A stretch of 55,831 nt of DNA from a virus. Location: positions 1-55,831 of the IMG/VR virus record IMGVR_UViG_3300027336_000040. One strand, 5' to 3'. The position numbers and the translations under genes were made by a program. The notes below the pieces were generated by a model. The model made no database searches. It was not told the DNA's origin and saw only the letters and a list, made by a program, of their open reading frames with translations. Shown piece after piece: positions 48,248 to 55,831 of the stretch (positions are counted from its first letter, which is position 1; the number at the start of each line of letters is the position of its first letter).

Positions 48248-48559
48248 ATGTTTCCAAATGGGGTTGTCAATGCCAGCAACATTTCATTCCAGCAACCGGT
48301 CCCCCTGAACACACCAAGAGCATTACCTATGGACGAGATTGATGTATCACACCGAGAAATCTACGACCGGCTTTTAGCCGTTGAGCATAAGGTCGACAAG
48401 ATTGACAGAGCAACCGAGAACGTCGTTGCAGCGTTTGGTGCTGCTCAAGGCGCATTCACCGTGCTCGAGTGGCTAGGCAGGCTGGCAAAACCCATCCTAT
48501 GGGTTGGAGGCGCCATCACTGCCATTGGCATTACTTGGCAGAACTTCCGTGTGAAGTAA
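48248..48559 (+). CDS. Single-TM lysis-region protein (XhlA-like)
   Basis: 103 residues; start may instead be ATG 48329 (MDEIDVSHREI). The region DEIDVSHREIYDRLLAVEHKVDKIDRATENVVAAFGAAQGAFTVLEWLGRLAKPILWVGGAITAIGITW has a coiled coil followed by one transmembrane helix, as in XhlA/holin-associated proteins. First gene of the lysis cassette. Confidence 0.6.
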   Translation: MFPNGVVNASNISFQQPVPLNTPRALPMDEIDVSHREIYDRLLAVEHKVDKIDRATENVVAAFGAAQGAFTVLEWLGRLAKPILWVGGAITAIGITWQNFRVK

Positions 48560-48569
48560 GGAGCGCAGC

Positions 48570-49052
48570 ATGGAGCCGATCACGATGGCCCTTGCAGCTA
48601 TGGCCGCCGTACAAAAGACGGTGTCCATGATCAAGGAGGCGTCCAAGACTGCGGACGACGTACGAAGCCTCGGGCCTCTGCTGGGCAGATACTTCGAGCA
48701 AAAGCACGAAGTCACCAAAGCGCTGAAGGTCGCCAAAAAGAAGGGCGGCTCCAACATGGGGCAAGCCGTTCAGATCGAGCTCGACCTCAAGGCCCAGCGC
48801 GACTTTGAGGAGCAGGTCAAAGGACTGTTCTTCCCAAATAACATGGACGTGTGGAACTCCATCATGGTCCGCGTGGCCGAGATGGATAAGCAGGACAAGA
48901 TTGATGCGCAACTCGCTCGTGACCGGGCGCTTCGGGCTAAGCAGGAACAGGAAGAACTCTTCGAGATTTTGATTGTTGTCGGCGGCATCGTTGTCATCTT
49001 CGTTCTCGTGGGCTTCGGCGTCTACCTCGTGATGTATGGGATGAAACAATGA
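48570..49052 (+). CDS. Tail-anchored membrane protein (160 aa)
   Basis: Helical and charged until ~130, then a strong C-terminal TM helix (ILIVVGGIVVIFVLVGFGVYLVMYGM). Segments ITMALAAMAAVQKTVSMIKEASKTADDVRSLGPLLGRYFEQKHEV and MGQAVQIELDLKAQRDFEEQVKGLFF recur in phage lysis-region proteins of unknown role. Ends overlapping the next gene. Confidence 0.6.
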   Translation: MEPITMALAAMAAVQKTVSMIKEASKTADDVRSLGPLLGRYFEQKHEVTKALKVAKKKGGSNMGQAVQIELDLKAQRDFEEQVKGLFFPNNMDVWNSIMVRVAEMDKQDKIDAQLARDRALRAKQEQEELFEILIVVGGIVVIFVLVGFGVYLVMYGMKQ

Positions 49053-49273
49053 AGCTCGCCGCAATATTGATGATCTTGCTGTTAACAGGTTGTGAAGACA
49101 GGTACCGGTATTTCTGCCAGAACCCCGACAACTTCGCCAAGGCAGAGTGTCAGAAGCCGAAGTGTCTGTTCACGCAGATGTGTCCCGAGTACTTAGTCGC
49201 GCCAATTCTGGAGAAGCAAATCAATGCCGTTCAAAATACTCAACCCGCATCCGAAGCAGCACCTAACCGCTGA
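49049..49273 (+). CDS. Small lipoprotein (74 aa)
   Basis: MKLAAILMILLLTGC is a short signal with lipobox LLTGC (Cys15). Mature part has several cysteines (FCQNPDNFAKAECQKPKCLFTQMCPEYL). ATGA overlap upstream; overlaps the next gene by 50 nt. Likely a membrane-anchored periplasmic peptide, perhaps superinfection or lysis related. Confidence 0.7.
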   Translation: MKLAAILMILLLTGCEDRYRYFCQNPDNFAKAECQKPKCLFTQMCPEYLVAPILEKQINAVQNTQPASEAAPNR

Positions 49274-49730
49274 CGACATTGAAGTCCGAATCTGGGGCTT
49301 TGTTGTCATCACGGTGACCTTGATCCTCTGCTTCATCGTAGTCTCCATGCTGTACTCGGTGACGTTCGTCACCCAGCCGATTAAGTCGATGGCACCCATC
49401 GACCAGGCGTACACCAAGATGCTTAACGACATCGTCCTGCTCATCGTCGGCGGGATCGGTGGCGTCATGTCTAAGCGTGCCACTGGCGCAATCGCCAAGG
49501 CCATCGCGCCAACACCGACACCGCCAGCGCCAGCTCCGGCAGCGGGGGGTGAGCCCCCAAAGCCGCCAGCCCATCCGGTAACTCCTGACTGGAACTGGAT
49601 GGGCTACCAGAACCCCGAGCTCGACGAGTCCTGGGTGCCGCCTCCCCCGCCCGCCACACCGGCTAGCCATATCCCGCCGGAGGCTGAGGAGATTGCGCAG
49701 GAGCGCGCTGCTGCCAGGAGTGAGGCATGA
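49224..49730 (+). CDS. Two-TM membrane protein, holin candidate (168 aa)
   Basis: GGAG precedes the ATG inside the previous gene. TM1 ~24-47 (WGFVVITVTLILCFIVVSMLYSVTF), TM2 ~68-85 (DIVLLIVGGIGGVMSKRA), then a long Pro/Ala-rich cytoplasmic-looking tail. The position just before spanins and endolysin makes it the best holin candidate, although the proline tail is unusual. Confidence 0.6.
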   Translation: MPFKILNPHPKQHLTADDIEVRIWGFVVITVTLILCFIVVSMLYSVTFVTQPIKSMAPIDQAYTKMLNDIVLLIVGGIGGVMSKRATGAIAKAIAPTPTPPAPAPAAGGEPPKPPAHPVTPDWNWMGYQNPELDESWVPPPPPATPASHIPPEAEEIAQERAAARSEA

Positions 49731-50227
49731 GCATTCAAAGACTTGGCATCGCCGTCCTGATCACCCTCTTGGTGATCTTCGGCATCTACCGGTTCGGCTT
49801 CGATGAGGGCTGGACCAAACGCGACGTTGAGATGCAAGCCGAGATCGCCAGAAAGAATGAAGAGGCTCGGCAGACAGAACAGCGCCTAAGCGATCAGATC
49901 AACACCCACGCCACAAAACTTGAAGAGGTCAACCATGCTCTCGATCAAAAGTCTTCCGCCCTTGATCGCGCTATCCGTACTGGCCGGGTGCGCCTCCCCG
50001 CCCCCAGTTGCGTACAAGCCCCCGCAAGTCCCGCCCCTGCCGCCGTCAATCTCGAAACAGCCAGCCAATCTGACCGACAGGCTGACCCAGGTCCTGATGC
50101 CGAGCGAGCAACCCTCCTCGCCATCGCCCAAATCGTCGCCGACGGCGACCGGGCAATCAACCAGCTCAACGCGTGCATCGACGCCTACAACTCAGTAAGG
50201 GAGCAGCTCAATGGCAGTAACCACTGA
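49727..50227 (+). CDS. Rz-like i-spanin
   Basis: 166 residues: N-terminal TM helix (LGIAVLITLLVIFGIYRFGFD), then a periplasmic coiled coil (ARKNEEARQTEQRLSDQINTHATKLEEVNHALDQKSSALDRAIRTG), as in Rz. An Rz1-like lipoprotein gene lies inside it in the +1 frame (49935-50198). Together they would span the envelope and fuse membranes at lysis. ATGA overlap with the holin candidate. Confidence 0.85.
   Translation: MSIQRLGIAVLITLLVIFGIYRFGFDEGWTKRDVEMQAEIARKNEEARQTEQRLSDQINTHATKLEEVNHALDQKSSALDRAIRTGRVRLPAPSCVQAPASPAPAAVNLETASQSDRQADPGPDAERATLLAIAQIVADGDRAINQLNACIDAYNSVREQLNGSNH
49935..50198 (+). CDS. Rz1-like o-spanin, embedded in Rz
   Basis: ATG at 49935 (MLSIKSLPPLIALSVLAGC); lipobox LAGC with proline-rich mature part (ASPPPVAYKPPQVPPLPPS), typical of Rz1. 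Fully nested in the Rz gene in another frame. The region is later Ser/Thr/Pro-rich. The nesting and lipobox make this call reliable. Confidence 0.85.
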   Translation: MLSIKSLPPLIALSVLAGCASPPPVAYKPPQVPPLPPSISKQPANLTDRLTQVLMPSEQPSSPSPKSSPTATGQSTSSTRASTPTTQ

Positions 50228-50822
50228 ACAGCTCCAGAAGCTGAAGATCAATCCAGAGCTCGCCCAAGCCTTAAACGGCACCTTCGATAGGTGGGGTATC
50301 ACCACCATGCGCCAGCAAGCCGCTTTCATCGGCCAGTGCGGACACGAGTCTGGAAACTTCAAGGTGCTCGAGGAGAACCTGAACTACGCCGCCGACCGCC
50401 TGATGAAGATCTGGCCTAAGCGCTTTCCTTCGATCGAGCTGGCCCAGCCATACCACCGCAACCCGCGCAAGATTGCCAACAAGGTGTACGCCAACCGGAT
50501 GGGCAACCGAGATGAGGCGTCAGACGACGGCTGGCGCTTCCGAGGCTCCGGCTGGGTGCAGCTCACCGGCCACGACAACTTCTATCACTTCAGTAAAGCG
50601 ATGGGCGTGGACTTCGTGATGAAGCCTGACCTCGTGCGCACACCTGAGTACGCCGCACAGAGCGCCGGTTGGTTCTGGTCAACCAAGGGCTGCAACCAGA
50701 TCGCTGACTCCGGTGACTGGAAGGCCCTGACTAGGCGCATCAACGGCGGCGAGATCGGCCTGGCCGACCGGATCAAGCACACCCAGGAGGCGATGCAGGT
50801 TCTGTCAGCCTCCCACGGATAA
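50211..50822 (+). CDS. Endolysin, GH19-type
   Basis: 203 residues. GH19 features: MRQQAAFIGQCGHESGNF with the HES catalytic-type Glu, NLNYAADRLMKIWPKRFPS, DGWRFRGSGWVQLTGHDNF, AAQSAGWFWSTKGCNQIADSGDW and TRRINGGEIGLADR. It hydrolyses the peptidoglycan glycan strand. No signal peptide, so it needs the holin. Overlaps the Rz stop region. Confidence 0.92.
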   Translation: MAVTTEQLQKLKINPELAQALNGTFDRWGITTMRQQAAFIGQCGHESGNFKVLEENLNYAADRLMKIWPKRFPSIELAQPYHRNPRKIANKVYANRMGNRDEASDDGWRFRGSGWVQLTGHDNFYHFSKAMGVDFVMKPDLVRTPEYAAQSAGWFWSTKGCNQIADSGDWKALTRRINGGEIGLADRIKHTQEAMQVLSASHG

Positions 50823-50843
50823 TTCCGGTCAAGCGAGGACACC

Positions 50844-51155
50844 ATGAAAGCATCCAACGTCAAGCGTGAAGGCGGCAAGCTGGTCTACCGAGGCCACGAG
50901 TTCGACGGCTTCAACAAGCCCAAGAGCGCGCCTTCCGGGGCCAAGGAAAAGAAGATGGTCCTCGCCAAGAAGGGCGACGAGGTCAAGCTGGTTCGCTTCG
51001 GCCTGCGCGGCATGGAGGACTACACCCAGCACAAGGACGACGGTCGCCGTAAGAACTACCTGGCTCGATCTGGCGGCATCCGCAACAAGAGCGGCGAGCT
51101 GACCAAGAACGACCCGTTCAGCGCCAACTACTGGGCGCGGAAAGTTTTGTGGTGA
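50844..51155 (+). CDS. Basic conserved virion protein (103 aa)
   Basis: Lys/Arg-rich: KASNVKREGGKLVYRGHEFDGFNKPKSAPSGAKEKKMVLAKKGDEVKLVRFGLRGMEDYTQHKDDGRRKNYLARSGGIRNKSGELTKNDPFSANYWARKVLW. The 'GMEDYTQHKD..R..YL.R..GI..K.G..T..dPfSANYWA..VLW' pattern recurs in many podoviruses. Possibly DNA-associated virion protein. Function unproven. Confidence 0.7.
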   Translation: MKASNVKREGGKLVYRGHEFDGFNKPKSAPSGAKEKKMVLAKKGDEVKLVRFGLRGMEDYTQHKDDGRRKNYLARSGGIRNKSGELTKNDPFSANYWARKVLW

Positions 51156-51159
51156 GCTG

Positions 51160-52782
51160 ATGCCGACCGCAGTCATTAGCGCCTTCGACGGCCTTAATCC
51201 CTCAACCGACCCGGTCTTGCTCGACCAGGGTGCGGCCCAGACGGCAAACAACGTAAAGCTACTTAGCGGTGCGCTTGCGCCTCTCAACGGCACAACCGCT
51301 CTCAAGGCGCTGACCAAGTCAGCTCCCAAGACGATCTACCGGTACGGCAACTCCAGTGTCGAGACCGAGCACTGGCTCGAGTTCCTGAACCGCACAGACG
51401 TCATGCGCTCCCCTATCACCAACAACCAGTACGGGATGCTGTACTGGTCTGATGGCGTCCAGCCCAAGTACGCTCCAGGCGAACTAATCCTGTCCGGCAG
51501 CAGCTACCCAGGTGCCAGCTACAACCTGGGCATCCCTGCCCCCATTAGCAAGCCCACGGTTGGCGGCACCATCCCTAACGAGGCGGCAAAGTCCGTGACG
51601 CTCACGGCCGTCTACACCTACGTCTCGGCTTACGGCGAGGAGGGGCCGCCGTCGCCCGCCGCCAGCGTTGGAACGATTGACCCGAAGGATGACATCACCA
51701 TCTCTACGATGTCTGTCGCACCGAGCGGTCCGTACAACATCGTCACTAAGCGCATTTACCTCTCGTCGACCGTTGGCTCGAACGCTGAGTTCCAGTTCTG
51801 GAGGGAGGTCCCGGTGGCCACCGTCAGCCAGACCGGCGAATACGACCAGAGTCTGCTGGGTGAGCTGCTTCCGTCCACCGACTGGGTCGCCCCGCCCGCC
51901 GGTCTGCGAGGCCTAAAGATGATGGCCAACGGGATCGCGGTCGGCTTCGTGGAGAACACGGCGTACGCCTCCGAGCCGAACCTTCCTCACGCCTGGCCGC
52001 ACCAGTACACGTCCGACTATCCGATCGTCGGCGTCGGCACATTCGGTCAGTCTGCGGCGTTTCTGACCAACTCCTTCCCGTACATCCTGTCTGGCGTAGA
52101 CCCGGCAGCGATGAGCTTCGAGAAGCTATCCCTGCCACAGGCTTGCGTGTCTGTGGATTCGATCGTCGAGACTGGAAACGCGGTCTACTACGCATCACCG
52201 GACGGCCTAGTGGTCATCAGCTCCTCCGGCATCGACATCGTCACCAAGGGCTTGCTTACCCCTGATCAATGGCGCTCGTACAACCCATCGAGCATCAAGG
52301 CCGTCAGCCACGAGAACAGGTACTTCGCCACCTACCAGATGCTCGACGGAACGCGAGGCGTGCTGATCTTCGACTTCAGCGGCGCTGGGGCCAAGTTCAC
52401 CACCTCGAGCATTAACAGCGCTTCCGCCATCACGGCGATGCACTACGACTCCAGGGCAGACACCCTGTACCTGGCGCAAGGCACAAACATCGTCAGGTAC
52501 GACAGGGGCTCGGTGCTCAGTTACACCTGGCGATCTAAGGTCTTCCGCTTCGGCCACCCATTGAACCTGGGCTTCGGCCAGGTCGTTGCCTCGTCATACC
52601 CAGTGACAATGCGTGTGTACGCAGACGGCCAACTTAGGGTGACCAAGACCGTCACAGACAACAACCTCTTTCGCCTTCCCTCTGGCTTCAGGGCGACTGA
52701 CTGGGAGCTCGAGCTGGTTGGCAGCTCGAAGATCACGCAGACGATGCTCACCACATCGACCGCCGAAGCTAAAGTCAATTAA
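51160..52782 (+). CDS. Tail structural (nozzle-like) protein (540 aa)
   Basis: Beta-rich throughout. The start (AFDGLNPSTDPVLLDQGAAQTANNVKLLSGALAPLNG) matches the N-terminal pattern of podovirus tail-nozzle-like proteins. Repeated propeller-like strands include VYTYVSAYGEEGPPSPAA, FWREVPVA, YYASPDGLVVISSSG and HENRYFATYQMLDGTRGVLIFDF. Probably extends the tail channel. Name is by analogy. Confidence 0.7.
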   Translation: MPTAVISAFDGLNPSTDPVLLDQGAAQTANNVKLLSGALAPLNGTTALKALTKSAPKTIYRYGNSSVETEHWLEFLNRTDVMRSPITNNQYGMLYWSDGVQPKYAPGELILSGSSYPGASYNLGIPAPISKPTVGGTIPNEAAKSVTLTAVYTYVSAYGEEGPPSPAASVGTIDPKDDITISTMSVAPSGPYNIVTKRIYLSSTVGSNAEFQFWREVPVATVSQTGEYDQSLLGELLPSTDWVAPPAGLRGLKMMANGIAVGFVENTAYASEPNLPHAWPHQYTSDYPIVGVGTFGQSAAFLTNSFPYILSGVDPAAMSFEKLSLPQACVSVDSIVETGNAVYYASPDGLVVISSSGIDIVTKGLLTPDQWRSYNPSSIKAVSHENRYFATYQMLDGTRGVLIFDFSGAGAKFTTSSINSASAITAMHYDSRADTLYLAQGTNIVRYDRGSVLSYTWRSKVFRFGHPLNLGFGQVVASSYPVTMRVYADGQLRVTKTVTDNNLFRLPSGFRATDWELELVGSSKITQTMLTTSTAEAKVN

Positions 52783-52791
52783 GGAGCCATC

Positions 52792-53616
52792 ATGCCCAAG
52801 AGTATTCGCCGCGCCACCGTTACGCGCACCGTCACCTTTACCGCAACCATCGACGTTCCCGGCTACCCCGAGGAAACGGATGCCAACATCCTGACCCTGG
52901 CTGGCGGAGCGGCAGGCAACACTGGCACGCTGTCCATCTCTGAGCTGCTCTCGGGCTCGATTGCCGCCAACGGCGCGATCAGCCGTGGCAACTGGTCTGT
53001 CACCGGCACCAGCATCAACGTCGAGAGCTACATCTCTCGTCCGCAGAACACCGCTTTGGCTGTCGGCGCACGAGTCGCATCAGTCTCCCCTCCTGCCGGT
53101 TTCGCCGCAGCGGTCGGCAAGATGTTTGTGGTCACCGTTGCTGGCACTACAGCGAACTCGTCCACTGAGCCGAGCTGGAGCCTGACCGATGGAGCCACCA
53201 CCACCGACGGCACGGTCACCTTCCGCACGATCCCGAAGTTCCCCACGTTCGTGAACTTCGCCATCAACACCGCCTACACGGTTGGCCAGATCATCCGCCC
53301 GACGGCTACCTCGATGCGCGAGTACCTGGTCACTACCGCAGGAACCTCCGCCGCTTCGGCCCCCACCTGGACCAACGCCGATACGGCCGGTGCCACGCTG
53401 ACCAGCAACACTGCCACCCTGACCGCACTGGTAAACGTCAGCACCTACGCCCAGCTCACGACATTCGGTCTTGGCGACATCGTTAAGCCGAGCGCAGCTT
53501 CCGCCGAGGAATACCTGGTAACCGTAGCTGGCACGACCAACACGACCGCATCCTTGTCTGCCTCTGTTGGCAGCTCTGTGACCATCGGTACCGCCACCTT
53601 CAAGCGCATCGTGTAA
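52792..53616 (+). CDS. Tail beta-repeat protein (274 aa)
   Basis: Three related modules of the type 'GQIIRPTATSMREYLVTTAGTSAASAPTW' (residues ~100-140, 165-205 and 225-255), like short carbohydrate-binding or virion-decoration repeats, with Thr/Ala/Gly-rich strands between. Probably decorates the tail tip or binds sugars. RBS AAGGAG precedes the ATG. Confidence 0.65.
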   Translation: MPKSIRRATVTRTVTFTATIDVPGYPEETDANILTLAGGAAGNTGTLSISELLSGSIAANGAISRGNWSVTGTSINVESYISRPQNTALAVGARVASVSPPAGFAAAVGKMFVVTVAGTTANSSTEPSWSLTDGATTTDGTVTFRTIPKFPTFVNFAINTAYTVGQIIRPTATSMREYLVTTAGTSAASAPTWTNADTAGATLTSNTATLTALVNVSTYAQLTTFGLGDIVKPSAASAEEYLVTVAGTTNTTASLSASVGSSVTIGTATFKRIV

Positions 53617-53622
53617 TCGGTC

Positions 53623-55831
53623 ATGAGCGAGACACGCGTACCGGCCATCCCGGCGGTTACGTCGTCAAACCTGACCGACGTAGCAAAGGCAATCAAGCAG
53701 GTCCTGGACGTCCGAGAGGGCGTCGTTGGGGACCCGCTTGATGCCAACGTCACTTTTCGCGACCTGGCTGATGCTGGTCTGGCCGAGATTCCGCAGATCC
53801 GCACGGGTGTTCGTAGGGTTTCACCAATCGTTCCTGTTGGCGTAGGCCCGGATGGTTATGACCCGGCGGCAGATCGTATCCCTCCGCCAGCTCCAGAGAA
53901 CTTCACGGCGACCGGCGCGTTTGCCACAGTCCTTCTTCAGTGGGATGCGCCGCAGTACCGGAACCACTCGTACACCGAGATCTGGAGATCATCCAGCAAC
54001 CTGCTGAGCCAGGCTGTCCTGATCGGCACTTCAGCGACCAGGTTCTACACAGACAGCCTCGGGACATCAGCGACCGCCTATTACTGGGGTCGTCATGTGA
54101 GCCTGGCGAACGTGTCCGGGGCGTACAGCTCACTGCTTGGCACTGCCGCAACAACAGCCACTGACCCAGCCCTTGTGCTTGCGAGCCTCACGGGCCAAAT
54201 CACAGAAAGTCAGCTCTACAACGATCTCGCCCAGCGGATCGACCTGATTGACGGCCCCTCAACGCTTGCTGGTAGCGTCGCCGCCAGGCTTGCGTCTGAG
54301 GCTCAAGCTCGAGCCACCGCGATTCAGGCCGAGGCCGACGCACGCACCGAAGCCATCGACCTTGAGGCGCAGGCCAGAGCAGACGCGATTCTCGATGAGG
54401 CCAACTCAAGGACGTCCGCCATCAGCACGGCGACCGGCTCGCTTCAAACGCAGATCGACCTGCTCTCTGCGGCGAGTGCTGGCGACGTCGGCGAGCTTAT
54501 CGCTACCGTCAAGGCTGAAGAGACATCCAGGGTGACTGCCGATCAGGCTTTCGCCAGGACAAGCGAAGCGCTCTTTGCGATCAACGCAAGCAACGCCGCA
54601 GCAATCAAAACGGAATCAACTGCTCGATCTACCGCAGACTCGGCGCAAGCATCATCGTTGAGTGTGCTGTACGTGACGACTGGTGACGCCAAGGCCGCAG
54701 TGGTAGCCGAATCCAAAGTGCGAGCCGCTGGGGACACGTCGACCGCATCTCAGCTCTCCGGCCTCTCAGCCATCTCGTCAGCGAACTCCGCTGGCATCGC
54801 CCTCGAGCGGCAGGTAAGCGCCTCCCAGTCCTCCGCCATCGCCGACCAGGCATCGGCTCTAACTGCAATTGCTGGAGGCTCCAGGGCGGCATTGCAGGTT
54901 GAGCAGCAAGCCAGGTCAGATGCGGATGCTGCATCTGCATCGCAGGCCGTCTCCCTCGCTGCCGCCTTATCTGACAGCCGCTCCTCACTCCAGGTGGAGC
55001 AAAGCGTCCGGTCTACGGCAGACCTCTCCCTGTCGACCCAGGTGACAACGATTGCTGCCTCATCAGGCGGCAACACGGCAGGCCTGCAAGTTGAGCAGAT
55101 TGCCAGGGCCAGCCAGGACTCTTCGATTGCGTCGCAGGTTTCCAGCTTCTCGGCGATCTCTGGGGCCAACTCGGCCGCCATCTCGATTGAGCAGCTGGTC
55201 AGAATCGACCGCGATCTTTCGCTGGCATCCCAGGTGTCCGGCTTCACGTCCGTCCTGGGCTCCACCGTCTCTTCTTTGCAGGTCGAGCAGCAGACCAGGT
55301 CCAGCCAGGACAGCGCACTCTCTTCCCAGATCACTCGCGCCCTAGCCAAGACAGACGAGGGTGCCGCTGCCCTTCTTGCCGAGCAGGTTGCGCGAGTCAC
55401 CGCCGACCAGGCGACGGCCAGCTTCTCGAGCTCGCTGGCATCCACGTTCGGTAACTCGAACTCGGCGCTGGTGGTGGAGCAGCTCACTAGGGCAAGCGCA
55501 GACTCAGCTTCTGCTGGCCTGGTGTCGAACCTGAACACCGCCGTTGGTGCCAGCGGTTCTGCTATCAAAACCGAGGAGCTGGCCCGCTCGAGTGCCTCAA
55601 GCGCCCTCAGCTCACAGCTCCTCAACCTTTCGGCCGCAACCGGCGCAAACTCAGCCGCCATTCGTTCCGAGATTCAGGCCAGGACTGACCAGGATGTTTC
55701 CGTATCGTCTGTGCTTCAGACGATTCAGGCATCCGCCGCAGGCAATACAGCCGCAATCCAGCAGGAGATCACAACTCGCGCCACAGAGACCGGCAGCCTG
55801 TTCGCCAAGTACGGCGTAAAGGTTGATGTCG
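53623..55831 (+). CDS. Tail-tip (J-like) protein, N-terminal part
   Basis: 736 codons open to the right edge. N-terminal ~80 residues are followed by an Fn3-like domain (PPPAPENFTATGAFATVLLQWDAPQYRNHSYTEIWRSSSN). From ~210 come many ~30-residue coiled-coil repeats of the form 'ALQVEQxARSxADxAxASQVSxLSAxxGxNSAAI'. The window ends in LFAKYGVKVDV, which normally precedes the FVVQATPTT segment found at base 1. It forms the host-contact tip of the tail. Confidence 0.88.
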   Translation, partial: MSETRVPAIPAVTSSNLTDVAKAIKQVLDVREGVVGDPLDANVTFRDLADAGLAEIPQIRTGVRRVSPIVPVGVGPDGYDPAADRIPPPAPENFTATGAFATVLLQWDAPQYRNHSYTEIWRSSSNLLSQAVLIGTSATRFYTDSLGTSATAYYWGRHVSLANVSGAYSSLLGTAATTATDPALVLASLTGQITESQLYNDLAQRIDLIDGPSTLAGSVAARLASEAQARATAIQAEADARTEAIDLEAQARADAILDEANSRTSAISTATGSLQTQIDLLSAASAGDVGELIATVKAEETSRVTADQAFARTSEALFAINASNAAAIKTESTARSTADSAQASSLSVLYVTTGDAKAAVVAESKVRAAGDTSTASQLSGLSAISSANSAGIALERQVSASQSSAIADQASALTAIAGGSRAALQVEQQARSDADAASASQAVSLAAALSDSRSSLQVEQSVRSTADLSLSTQVTTIAASSGGNTAGLQVEQIARASQDSSIASQVSSFSAISGANSAAISIEQLVRIDRDLSLASQVSGFTSVLGSTVSSLQVEQQTRSSQDSALSSQITRALAKTDEGAAALLAEQVARVTADQATASFSSSLASTFGNSNSALVVEQLTRASADSASAGLVSNLNTAVGASGSAIKTEELARSSASSALSSQLLNLSAATGANSAAIRSEIQARTDQDVSVSSVLQTIQASAAGNTAAIQQEITTRATETGSLFAKYGVKVDV

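Overview
The window is most of the genome of a temperate, podovirus-like dsDNA phage. The host is probably a GC-rich proteobacterium, likely of the order Burkholderiales. That host guess is an inference from the GC-rich sequence and from the 3' half of a host-type tRNA-Asn used as attachment site; it is not proven. The phage reading rests on terminase, portal, scaffold, coat, ejection proteins, endolysin, spanins and a tyrosine integrase, with no tape-measure or tail-sheath gene.

Layout. 1-13661 (+) is the end of the late operon: the C-terminal part of the tail-tip protein, a fibre-assembly chaperone, a GNAT, two internal virion proteins, a 2,914-residue polyvalent ejection protein and a DUF5872 protein. 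13662-13914 holds attP and a terminator. 13915-19290 (-) is the leftward early operon: ERF annealing protein, SSB-like protein, PD-(D/E)XK exonuclease, excisionase-like HTH, small genes and, last, the integrase. 19291-19617 is a divergent control region. 19618-24811 (+) is the replication operon: primase-helicase, HNH and PD-(D/E)XK nucleases and small genes. No DNA polymerase was seen, so host polymerase is probably used. 24963-32907 (-) is an accessory operon of mostly small unknown proteins, plus a class II glutamine amidotransferase beside an amidoligase-like enzyme. 32908-34308 is rich in inverted repeats and promoter-like elements. Six tRNA genes follow at 34309-34867. 34920-55831 (+) is the late operon: terminase, portal, scaffold, coat, head-tail joining, tail fibres, cupins, lysis and tail-tip N-terminus.

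The last gene runs off the right end and its C-terminal part opens the window. The genome is therefore circular or circularly permuted, with a short piece (3n+2 bases if the frame is intact) missing at the junction.

The most interesting items are the amidotransferase-amidoligase pair behind a terminator, two families of dispersed intergenic elements in the accessory operon (10-bp-stem hairpins and terminator-linked promoter-like boxes), the GGATACCGGTATCC palindrome cluster, the giant ejection protein with two metal-site-like motifs, and the lack of a recognisable lysogeny repressor.
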